Shown here: piece by piece, positions 1 through 9,087 of the stretch | How positions within the stretch are numbered: position 1 is the stretch's first letter | How the letters are laid out: the number at the start of each line of letters is the position of its first letter | DNA from: Marthasterias glacialis | Taxonomy: Eukaryota > Echinodermata > Asteroidea > Forcipulatida > Asteriidae | NCBI GenBank assembly: GCA_911728455.2 | Contig: OU452236.1 | Location: forward strand, 14,061,838 to 14,125,837 | Length of the DNA: 64,000 bases | Direction of reading: 5' to 3' | Notes under the pieces: generated by a model | The model's database searches: none | Seen by the model: the letters and a program-made list of their open reading frames with translations, nothing else | What the model was told of the DNA's origin: nothing | Translations under genes and position numbers: made by a program

Positions 1-35
1 GTAGTGAGGATCACCAACGGCGATTGCCTCGACTT
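1..35 (-). CDS. Start of a von Willebrand factor type D (VWD) exon of the mucin-like gene (partial, runs off left edge)
   Basis: Read on the minus strand, a strong 3' splice acceptor ends at 36 and opens an exon beginning with two bases (AA) that complete a phase-1 codon. The following frame reads VEAIAVGDPHY to the edge of the window. GDPH followed by an aromatic residue is the conserved start of VWD domains, the disulfide-rich modules of gel-forming mucins, MUC4, tectorins, zonadhesin and von Willebrand factor. Only 11 complete residues are visible, so the cysteines and the rest of the domain cannot be checked. The upstream Thr-rich exons end in phase 1 with a G, so the junction codon would be GAA (Glu) and the frame joins without a break. 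Seen: acceptor, phase and motif. Known: the GDPHY signature. Inferred: that this exon belongs to the same gene as the Thr-rich exons about 7.8 kb upstream. Alternative: an exon of a neighbouring VWD gene on the same strand. Confidence 0.6.
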
Positions 36-70
36 CTGTAAATGGAAGGGGAACGGGAGGAAGCAAAAAT
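36..70 (-). other. 3' splice acceptor with polypyrimidine tract before the VWD exon
   Basis: On the minus strand a long pyrimidine-rich run (TTGCTTCCTCCCGTTCCCC followed by TTCCATTTACAG) ends in AG at 37-36. It is the best acceptor I found in the left 7.8 kb, and it sits directly before an in-phase frame carrying the VWD signature. That makes it much more persuasive than an isolated AG. Confidence 0.65.
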
Positions 71-3000
71 AGAGATTACAAGCGTCGTCCTGACAACCAC
101 GTGAGCTGAAATTAGCTCTGAAAATGGCAGTTGAATGATGAGACAGACAAATGAAACCAAAACAGACGGGACTGACATCACAACCCTAAGTGCAGCCTGG
201 CGTGAAACGAGCTCAGTCCATACCATATGTACCTACTTACTTAAACCTTTTTCTACAACCTATTCTATTTCTGGTTAAGTTTTATGCTGCTTTCACCAAA
301 AGTCGTAAGAAAAACGAACCTTTAATACCACGTCTGACTCTGTTGAAAGCGGAGACCTTTGGTTTAGGGACTTGGGTTAGTTAGTGAAAGTTGGCGTCCC
401 TATACCCGAAATCTGCCCTTTCTTGGAGAAGATGAAGATTAAAGACCCTTTTTTCTCATCCTTGGAAGGGTTCTTAGCAACACTCTCAACCTTGTGTCCT
501 ACGTAAGCCTAAGCAATTTTAACCAAACCTAAGTCTCTAGACCCTACAAACTAGCCTCTGGATGGAGTGAGCTCGCTTTCCACAAGGTGCGTTTAGACCT
601 TAATCGTAGCCTATGAGCCACTAACCCCCAAAAATATATAAAAAAAACTTTGCAAGTTACCTGAACACGTGGTTCTTAAACTGTTCAAAATTGAAACTAA
701 CTTTTTAAAATGTCTGTGTTCTGGAAAAGAACAAACACTGAAACCTACAACAATCTCTCCTAGATCCAAACTGTTTAAACTGATAAGAGCTATTACTGTA
801 TATTCCTACAAATATTCCTGAGAATATCAAATAAGAACTAGCCGATACTTACAAAAAAATTAAATAAAGAAAACATTTAATCAAATGAAATGATAAACAC
901 AAGACTATTTGTTTGATTTTCTACTCTTACACAATTTACTTTACGCATGGTAACTGTTTCCTAAATCTTCCTGTGAAATTAGATTTTAGAAACCAAAGTA
1001 ACCCTAATAAAAGAAAAATGTAAAAATAAAACTGAATAAATAAAATAAAGTTTTAAAGGTTCTCTATTACTAATAAATACGAAGCATCTTTACAATACTA
1101 ACAAATTGATAACTTTGAACTATTGTTAGCTTATTAAAAAAATTAAAGAAATGACGTGGAACTTATTGAAATCTAACGCAAATGAAATTTGTGCCTTATA
1201 TTGAAAACGTCTTGGAACGCAACTATTCTAAAGCCAACATTTGTCGTGTAGCCTCAGTAACCTGTAAACCTCGATAACCTAACAAATGTACCCCGACTTA
1301 TGCGAATCTTACAAAAGCACAAAATTTGATGAGGTTGTACTTCAGAAAATACCGTAATAAAGTATCTGTTTAACATAAGCTACGGATCTATGAAAGGCGC
1401 AACAGCAGTGGTTGTGACTGTTCACTTTGAATTGGTACAACCTAGTTCTCTAAGCCTACTTTGTCCTACCAAACAGTTCGATCTGAGAAAATAAGTGTCT
1501 ATAATGACACATTGGGTCTTAAGAAAAGGCGAGTCTTGCAAACTAGACGAAAATATCCACGAGGGATTGTCCACTCAAGTCCTTTGGCAAACAAAGCGAA
1601 ACCACAGTAGAGTATTTTGACAAGTTAATTTTGTTTGCGCAGCGATAACTGAGTTTGTCATCAGGGAGGAGTCGCATGGCTGAGAGGGAAATTGTGAAAT
1701 CGGCTTCGTCGAAGTTAAACCCAACGGTTTTTTTTTAGACTTCAAGGCAAAAGTTGCATAAGTTCTCCATCCGGTCGAAGGGGAAAATAATGCGATTGCC
1801 CTTGCACGTCAAATTATTTCTCCTGCCGTTCAGTTTTTTTATTCTATAATCCACCTCTTGATGATGATGAATTTGATGCTTTAATTGCAAAACAGTCAGT
1901 TCCATCTTGGACGTCTGACGACAAATCCCGTGGTCGTCAGTTAGGGTGGCATCAACTCTTTGCGAAGGAATGAAAAATCTGTCTGTATGCCGCAAAGAAA
2001 AGATGGCGCACGCTACTTTGTCAAGCATGTCCCTTCATCAGTTAACGACCCAAATTCACGCCAACCAAAGCAACTGCTTGAATACATACAATTTTCGCGA
2101 AGTCCCTCTCTTCCAGATTCCCTCGAGAACACTATAATGCCAAAGTAACACTCTGAAAACACTTCAATCAAACGGCACTTTGAAATGAGAATAAATTTTG
2201 TTGGTGCATGGTGAACAGTACGAAATGTTGAGTTCCAAAGTAATGGCGAAGTCTTTCGTCTGAAGAGGCCGATTCAAACCGTATTCCTTGAAGACTGGTG
2301 ACCGTTGTGGTTCATCTCATAAAAGTGTTCTACTTCATACATATTTCTTCGATGTGCAATCTTGAATCCACCTACATTAGCTGTCTCTACCGACTAAAAA
2401 TGTTGAATACAGAAGAAAGCCTTAAGCATGGGTAAAAAACTGTAAAAAGCCATTACTGTGGACCCATGGACGTGACGCACTCCCGGCAAGTGATGGGTAT
2501 ACTGTGCTCTTATCATTATATGGCGCACTCAATAAGAAGTCCAGTTGTATAATGCCAAAGAACACAATGGTCAATAATAGACACACCCAAAGCTCATACA
2601 ACTCACTTCACGCCTGGTTGCAGAACAATAGACCCCACAACCAGCTATTGCCAGCGAAGCACTTATAACACAGCAGAACAGGAACAAGTCGTGGGACCCA
2701 CCCTGTTATATAACTTGCATATTAAACTGTGAGTTAGGCCTTACTCTCGACACAATTGTAATCCTCTCCAAATTGTACCTTCAAAAGTTCGAACGCAGGT
2801 CTTGTAAATGCATATGGGAGGTAATTAAATGGGACATTGTATTGTTCCTGGTTAAGAATTTAATATGAGAAAGAGGTGGTGTGTTTAGGAATTTGGGTTA
2901 AAGTTCACACAAACCCACAAATTACACAAATCTTAAGTGCACTAATGAACATAAATAGTTGCATAACTAAAAGGCAGAAAATACCCACAACGTCCTCTAC

Positions 3001-3923
3001 AAACTTTAAGAAATTACTTTAAGATTTCCTTCAGGCATAATTGCATTTCACTCCAAAGATAGTCTAGGTTTTCTTCATGGCCTGTATTGTGCCTGGCATC
3101 ATCGATTGACATCGATTACAAAAAACGTTAACTTGTTGGCGCCCTTTCACCGTACCGTTCTGGTACAATACTTCGAACACTGGCGAAAGGAATTGGCTTG
3201 CAAGAAAATTGTTAATACTAAAAAACAAAACAATAATAGACCTAATAAATAGAAACTTACAAATACTAAACGGGATTTATTTTTAAGTAACGAAACTATT
3301 GAGACAACACACCAAAATTAAACATCTGAAAGTTTATATTAGGCCTATAGATGGTCTTAAAGGTACCCCGTGAAGCACAATTTTTCAGCGTTTACCTGAC
3401 GCTATGTTGAACTACAGAACGATTAGATGGTAATAACCCAAAATATTTCCAGGTTGTTATTGACATTGATAACAAATAACAGTGGTTGAACGGCTTATGT
3501 TTTTGGTAATTACTGAAAGTATTTTGTAGAGATATGCTTTGTTCACATAATGTTACAGCATGTATAGGACCCATGGTATGGGGAACGAAATCAGTGGATT
3601 TACACGTTGTTCCACAATGACGGGGTATTTTCATTGATACACTTTTCACAGAGTGTATTGATCGTGACTGGATGCAATGACTTTCTTAACCGTCCCAATA
3701 TTTCAGAACATCGACAAATATTTAATACGAGTTCAATGGGCTGATAATTTTGATGGTGGAGTACTATTTGCTTTTCTTACGCACTCATGCTTCTAAAGTT
3801 TAGATAAGACAAAATAAGCCGATACGTTTTAGAATTCCCACGGGAGCAATAACACACATTTTATCATTTATATACACAAGAACCCCATTTCCCCCTATTT
3901 ATGGCCTTCACACTGTCTCCATT

Positions 3924-3957
3924 AAAAAAAGAAAGAAGAAGAAGAAGAGAAAAAAAA
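3924..3957. repeat. Purine-only simple repeat (GAA/GAAA type)
   Basis: A 34-base run of only A and G, with repeated GAA triplets in the middle and A-runs at both ends. It is a microsatellite-like tract in non-coding DNA; no function is implied. Confidence 0.8.
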
Positions 3958-4762
3958 CCGGAATGCGATTTTGTTGTATAACGGTATTACTTTTTTGCAA
4001 TATATTTATGTTGCAGCCCACACAATGCTCCTCTAAAATCCCGTCTAAGCGCTAGTAACCTTCTGCATAATTCATGTTTGTAGAAAACATTCTTTGTGTT
4101 GGATCAACACCTTGGGAAAACAGACATATCCCAGCTCTCTTTAAACCCTCAATACGTATAGTGATAATGCACTATACTTAGGTTTTTAAGTCATTGAATG
4201 GTAAATTGAGCTCCGGTTGGCCTCAGGGATAAACCTGATTAAAGATAGGAGATCAATCTCAGGGAATGGCGATGTTTACACTGTCGGCATAACGTTTTGG
4301 ATACATTTCAAGAGGGATTGAAATTTACAGGCTCCTTATCCTTGAGTTGTTCATCTCCTCTCAGGCAATAGGCCTTAGAGAAACAGCCACTCGTGTAGTC
4401 TTGAAATAAAGCGGATTGTGTTTTTGGACTGATTGAGCTGTTTGCATTCCACAAAAAATATATACTTTAGAGGTGTGCCCAAAGTTGTTAAGAGAATTTT
4501 CGCTTGACATAAAACCCTAGATAAATGGCTCTGGGCGACACATTATATTACTCTATTACTACATGTATACTACATTCTGTCACTTTATGACCACTGCAAA
4601 CAGTCCGCCGGTTTCTGGTGTGTGAGTGTGTGTGAGAAAACAAAAGTCTGATTGCTACATATCTAGTAATGTATATGTTGGAGAAGGAAAAAAACCAAAC
4701 ACGGTTACGCGATTGATCTTCTACCTATCCGTGTAAATGTTGTTCAAACAAACTTGTTGGGC

Positions 4763-5168
4763 TTAAAGGGACACTTTGCCTTGGAATTGGGCGCTGTTTG
4801 GCTGTAAAAAGTGTTTGTTATGAATTGAATACGGTTGGAAAGACATTTTATAAGTAGAATATAATGATTTACATAAAATTCCTTGGAATGGTGTGGTTTT
4901 TGTCAAATATCGCGACAGAACACGGTCCGCCATTTCGAAGAACCAAATTTTTGACTTTATAAAATGGCGGACTTTGGGTCTTTGTTTCAATGCAGAGTAA
5001 GGTTCTATCGGTTGTCATTGCCGAGAGGAAAGTTTACATTTTTAAATCACTTCTCACAACTACAAGCGCACTGTTGGTGTTTTACTGCACGAACAACTCT
5101 TTAAAATGACAAGGAGCCATTCCAAATAGCAACATTTTAAGAGATTTGAAGGCAAGGTGTCCCTTTAA
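4763..5168. mobile_element. Non-autonomous inverted-repeat DNA transposon (MITE) with TTAA target-site duplication, Kolobok/piggyBac-like
   Basis: The element spans 4767-5164 (398 bp) and is flanked by identical TTAA tetranucleotides at 4763-4766 and 5165-5168. Its termini are inverted copies: the left end starts AGGGACACTTTGCCTT and the right end, reverse-complemented, starts AGGGACACCTTGCCTT, so 15 of 16 bases match. There is an internal inverted repeat: GTCCGCCATTT at 4925-4935 pairs perfectly with AAATGGCGGAC at 4962-4972. It has no transposase and no long open frame, so it would depend on an enzyme encoded elsewhere. TTAA duplications are characteristic of the Kolobok and piggyBac superfamilies. 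From memory, elements with very similar ends are abundant in echinoderm genomes; that is recollection, not a search. The structure is clear and the superfamily is less certain. Confidence 0.85.
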
Positions 5169-6372
5169 ACTTCAAACTTTACACCCCTCACAATCATTGT
5201 ATGCTACACTGTTTAAATGTAAAATTATGGTATAATGATTGATAGTTATTAAACAAGAAAAGTGACGAAGTTTTAATTTGAAAGCCCACTTGTCATAAAC
5301 ACGATATCCCTGCGGATGTTTTCGTCTGAAATATTTACGTGCAAGAAAACCGTCCCTCAACGCTTAGTTGCCAAGACAAATAATCACATGATAATGAATC
5401 ATACGATGAAATAAATGATCGATTCATTGGACCATTATTACCAACACTGTTTGTTAAAGAACAATTCAAAAACTTCCATTCTTACTTTTTTTTTTAATGA
5501 AACCCATTTCTATTTCTTTGCTGAATAAATATTTCACTTGATTGTTTTGGGGCCTTTCAATATTTGTGTGCTATTTTTAAACATACTGGTATTTAAGAAA
5601 ATTCAAACTTAAACAGAGAGCCAAAACACGTCTTTTCACAGCATCAATTTTTAGTTGAACAACCACCAAGAAACTAAATTATGTACAGAATTGATCTGAC
5701 GTCTTAGACTTTTCTTCAAGAAGCTGTACACGAAAAGACTTGCCATTTAAAGCAATATTCTGACAAGTCTGATTATTACTCTTTCAAGCACGAGAAAAGA
5801 AGAGTGTCAAAATCGATAATGTGAACACTGTGGATCAAAGGACCCCCTGCTTTGTTTATCTTTCTTTCATAACAAGCGTAACTTGGGGATTGATAGTTCG
5901 AGCAAACATTACATTTTACTGTTACTGTGTGTTCCAAGGATGTTCACAATTTAGGGATGTCAACCACAGCTAAAAATCGATATTTTCTTAGGGGCTGTTT
6001 CTCTTTGTTGAAATTTGCATGTAGGCGACCAAACAACATAACTGGAGGATTAACTGCTACTGATGCAAACGGTGTACTCAAAAACAGATTGAGGTACAGT
6101 TTGTGCACATCCTGTCTATAGTGAAGAAATTAATTGAAATTTTCCGTAGAAGGGATATTTGTGTTTATTATTGTACTGTGAATTTTTATAGTTGATTCAC
6201 ATTTCAATGCATAATGATAGGAACGAATTGTTTTGTTTCTTAACAAGGAGATTATAACTAGTACTGATTTTTCCAGAAAAAATCAACCAATGTGGAAACC
6301 CACGAAAGTACAAGTTAAAGTTGGGCCGTCTGCATTAACCTAAACGCTTACAGTTGCATCTTTATGTTCAGC

Positions 6373-6431
6373 ATTATTATTAATATTAATCATATTATTA
6401 ATATTATATTAATAACATTATAAATGTATAA
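6373..6431. repeat. AT-only stretch with short self-complementary ATTAATATTAAT motifs
   Basis: Nearly 60 bases contain almost only A and T, with repeated TAATATTA palindromes interrupted by single C or G bases. It is low-complexity non-coding DNA that could form a small cruciform; nothing indicates an origin or promoter. Confidence 0.6.
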
Positions 6432-6469
6432 AATGTTAATATCCATCCTACGATGGATGACGCATTATA

Positions 6470-6720
6470 GTGGTTCCACCCACCGTGCGGAACCAGTGCA
6501 TAATTCCTTCAAAATATGTCGCTTTTGACCAAACTCACCTGACGTCATTATGAAAATAATCCTGGTTGCGCAGTTTTGGAAGTCAATGTCCCTCACACTC
6601 ACAGTATAGTGCGAATTTTATGCGACGGGGCGTTTAAACACGCTTACCCGTTTACTCCCAAAATAGTGAGCGTGGCACAGTCTCCGCGTGTAACGCGCGT
6701 GCAAAGGATCAGTACCTAAA
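6470..6720. other. CpG-richer patch with palindromic CRE-like TGACGTCA; possibly an old dispersed repeat
   Basis: Within AT-rich surroundings this patch has many CpG dinucleotides (for example GCGACGGGGCG, CCGCGTGTAACGCGCG) and a full palindromic TGACGTCA at 6540-6547, the consensus cAMP-response element. It also has an inverted GGTTCC/GGAACC pair around 6470-6495 and a consensus-like minus-strand donor (CAG then GTGAGT) at 6541-6533 with no paired acceptor. It could be part of a dispersed repeat family or a regulatory patch. I cannot separate these from one copy and assign no function. Confidence 0.25.
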
Positions 6721-7036
6721 ACTATCAAACTTTTCTGAAAGATGTTTGCTGCGTCCACCACAAAGATATTTGAAAAACATGAATCATACAAATGTGTAAG
6801 CTCGCCTGGCATACCTTGAACTTTTAATTGAAAAATGTTGATAACTTCATGATACAAAACAATGTTTGAGATTTGAGATGAAATGACGTTAAGGACGAAT
6901 TAATGACAATTTTAAAATTAGTGCGATGATGACGAAATGATGGTAACTGAGTTTGCATCTGTGGAAGAAGCAAAAAAACACACACAAAAACTATCAAAAT
7001 GATATTAATAGGTTAGCATTCAAGCTATGTAGGCCC

Positions 7037-7086
7037 ATAAACTGGATTCTGTATCCTGGTATGGATGAGAGAATAATCCAGTTTAT
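7037..7086. repeat. Short perfect inverted repeat (12-bp arms, 26-bp loop)
   Basis: ATAAACTGGATT at 7037-7048 is the exact reverse complement of AATCCAGTTTAT at 7075-7086, and the flanks are partly complementary too (ggccc against gagcc). It could form a hairpin or be the remnant of a very small inverted-repeat element. I see no clear target-site duplication around it. Confidence 0.6.
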
Positions 7087-7307
7087 TGAGCCAATGGAAT
7101 GCAGAGCGGGCCGATGATTATGTTGTCAGGCAAGCACACCTATCTCCATGTTTTAAGGTTAGAAAGTGAAAATCGTGTTTCTGTATTTTTGTTAAATAGA
7201 TTGTAAAACTGCCCGACAAGGTAATCGAATGGGCAACATCCGTCAATTTTTTTATGGAGCACGATCTGGTTTTGGGACAAGATGACACCGTCGTGGTGGA
7301 TATTGTA

Positions 7308-7351
7308 GGGGTGGGTGGGATGGGTGGGGTGGGAGTAGGAGTGGGTTTGGG
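7308..7351 (+). other. G-quadruplex-prone G-rich tract on the plus strand
   Basis: Six runs of three or four G separated by one or two bases (GGGG T GGG T GGG AT GGG T GGGG T GGG), plus two more GGG runs, lie within 44 bases. This matches the usual G-quadruplex pattern (four or more G3 runs with short loops). The gene is on the minus strand, so the G-rich strand is the transcription template and the pre-mRNA would be C-rich here. Any quadruplex would form in the DNA template strand and not in the transcript. Confidence 0.7.
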
Positions 7352-7846
7352 CTATCAGGCGGATTAGCATTTCTCAGATTGTCTCTGTATGAATTTGACT
7401 ATACCACATCGCACAGCCCGGGAAGAGGGAAGAGTGTGGTTGTGTCGTTTCTTTTGGCCCAGGTACCATATTTGAACTGTTAAATGCATATGTAATATGG
7501 AATGGTTGGGATGAATTGATATTGAAATGAGTAAACAAGGGACTAGACGGCTGAATAAACATTGTTTAAAAAACAGCTTCTTTTTGGTGCTCAAACAAAA
7601 GGATAACTTTTTTTTTTAAAGGGGGCAACGTTTTTCATTGTTAGCTATGGAAGCTTGATTCCATGCCTCAAGATAGTTACTTTAATAAAAGACTTGGGCG
7701 AGGTTTGAAGCACGGCTTGAGTTTCTGTTGGGATGTTTTTTAATGAGAATTGTTAATGGCTCGAAAGAGCATTGTAACATCAATAGTTTTCTTTAAAATA
7801 ATTAAAAATCTTTAAAATAAATCGATTAGAAATGTAAAGTGAATAC

Positions 7847-8035
7847 CTCTAAGATCAGGGGACGGTGTCGTTATCACTACAGGTGTGAGGGTCGTGGCAG
7901 GTGTCTTGGTCATCGAGGCTGTTATTTCTGATGCCGTAGTTTCTTCTGCTGTTGTGGTCGCGACAGTTGTGGTCGCGGCAGTATGATCTGGCATTATGGT
8001 CTTAGCTATGGTTACCTCAAGTGCCGTAGTAGCGT
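7847..8035 (-). CDS. Small Thr-rich exon (189 bp, phase 1-1) of the mucin-like gene
   Basis: The minus-strand acceptor at 8037-8036 (TTACAACTCTTTCAG) is followed by AC, which completes a GAC codon with the G left by the giant exon. The frame then reads ATTALEVTIAKTIMPDHTAA and continues Thr-rich (TTTVATTTAEETTASEIT), with a Pro/Thr-rich end (TTPSPDLR). The exon ends at a donor AGAG|GTATTC (GT at 7846-7845). Its 189 bp are exactly 63 codons, entering and leaving in phase 1, so it can be skipped or included without changing frame. Its composition matches the giant exon but it has none of the 78-residue units and more Ile, Met and Pro. Inferred role: a short O-glycosylated linker between the tandem-repeat region and the VWD domain. 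An internal ATG at 7994-7992 is in frame but has no sign of being a start. Confidence 0.75.
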
Positions 8036-9087
8036 CTGAAAGAGTTGTAATAAGTTCTGTTTAAACAATCGGAAAAAATGGTATAAAATAATGAAATTAT
8101 AGAAAAGAAGTGACAATAGATTAAACTGAAATCCCAAAATGGCTCCTTGCGGTTGATAGACTTACTACCCCTCTTGACCAGGCGCTGACCAAATGACAGA
8201 ATTAGGCCTATACCTATCTAAAGGGAGCAACTGGAAGTTAAAAATAGTGTTTCTCGCATGTTCAATTGGCCCAAATTAAGACAAACCTTAAACACATTAT
8301 TTATAAAGACAAAGATACATCCCTTCAAATTCATCAACTTACAGCCCCCACCCGACCAAGTGTACCATGAGAAAACTATGTACGTAACTCAGAGGTGGAT
8401 ACTTTGCAAAAATGCGTGATGTAAACTGCTGTTGACTGCTTCACTGCAGTTTGTTCGCATGTGTTCTGTCGTCAAAAGATAAAAGTCAACCTGACACTTA
8501 AAGTATAACTAAATAACTGTATAATTTTAATTGTGCACATTTTTAAAGGAGACAATTCAAACAATAATAGGGGATCATTAAAAAATGGTGACACTTAGTG
8601 AAGTTCGTCTGACCAAATAATTTACCAAGTTGTTATTGCAGCTTCGTTCGTTTGATTTGGTAACGTTTGCTGTACACTTAACAAATTACGCACAATAATC
8701 AAACCACTATGACTCTTAAATCTGTCTTTATTTCGTTGTTTTCTACGGTTATTTATTTATTATTTTTTTTTGGTTTTGATGTTTGAACAAGGGCCCCATT
8801 TAAAGGGCCTGCGTGCCTGTTCGAGGTTGTCCTTTTGCACCACATGTACTTAGGTGTTTTGTGCAATAAAGGTAATAAACTAAAATAAATTATTGACTTC
8901 CTTACACGCACGTCGCACGCGGCGATTGTGGCCACGCTCAACATTTTGGTAGTCAACAGGTTTTCACAAAGTTGCTCCCAATTGTGGTTTCTATTTTTTT
9001 CGTTGCATTGTCCTTTGTGGCAGGTTCCAAACCATGATTAGTGGTTGCAGAAACCACACGTATTAGTAATAAGTAATCTTTCGGTAC
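8036..9087 (-). other. Intron (1,052 bp) between the giant Thr-rich exon and the small Thr-rich exon
   Basis: It runs from the donor AAG|GTACCG (GT at 9087-9086) to the acceptor AG at 8037-8036. It is stop-rich on both strands and AT-rich. The giant exon's frame runs 16 codons past the donor before a stop at 9040-9038. Those residues (from GTERLL onward, with two Cys) break abruptly from the Thr-rich composition and are best read as unspliced intron, unless the donor is retained. A possible retroelement tail lies at 8775-8880; otherwise I see nothing in it. Confidence 0.7.
8775..8880 (+). repeat. Possible 3' tail of a non-LTR retrotransposon (uncertain)
   Basis: A somewhat GC-richer patch with the self-complementary GGGCCCCATTTAAAGGGCC is followed by TTTTGTGCAATAAAGGTAATAAAC, with two AATAAA-type signals in a row. 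This resembles the 3' ends of CR1/L2-like LINEs, but there is no reverse-transcriptase frame next to it and I see no target-site duplication. It is a weak call. Confidence 0.2.

Larger units (their letters stand above)
36..7846 (-). other. Long putative intron (about 7.8 kb) between the small Thr-rich exon and the VWD exon
   Basis: This AT-rich stretch is full of stop codons on both strands. Open frames here are short (under 100 codons), lack recognisable domains and do not have paired splice signals with matching phase. It contains a TTAA-flanked MITE, a GAA-type purine run, an AT-rich stretch, a CpG-richer patch, a short inverted repeat and a G-rich tract, each listed separately. A short TG/GAG run lies near 4618-4636. 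If the two flanking exons belong to one gene, all of this is intron. Further small phase-1 exons could be hidden in it, since I could only scan by eye for donors, acceptors and Thr-rich or Cys-rich frames. Apart from the listed items I see nothing in 36-3923, 3958-4762, 5169-6372 or 7352-7846. Confidence 0.5.

Noticed and set aside
1735-2028. 97-codon minus-strand open frame, with a stretch vaguely like a LINE ORF1 coiled coil and an RRNN motif
   Set aside because: It has no clear domain, splice sites or neighbouring retroelement frames. The resemblance is too weak.
3392-3649. 85-codon minus-strand frame ending at a donor-like CAG|GTAAAC
   Set aside because: No convincing acceptor with matching phase, no recognisable domain, and composition unlike the mucin exons.
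5927-6121. 64-codon plus-strand frame
   Set aside because: Length is within chance expectation; no domain, splice or promoter support.
6533-6857. Minus-strand donors (CAG|GTGAGT at 6541-6533, GG|GTAAGC near 6645) and a 79-codon frame suggesting extra exons
   Set aside because: No paired acceptor or phase-1 frame with mucin or Cys-rich content. The patch looks more like a CpG-rich repeat.
8753-8956. 67-codon minus-strand frame inside the 1-kb intron
   Set aside because: It overlaps a possible retroelement tail and has no splice signals in phase with the flanking exons.
9038-9087. C-terminal tail GTERLLITNTCGFCNH and stop as the true protein end
   Set aside because: The composition changes abruptly right at a good donor (AAG|GTACCG), and a phase-matched acceptor with a Thr-rich exon follows 1 kb on. 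The tail is more likely intron read-through, though intron retention cannot be excluded.
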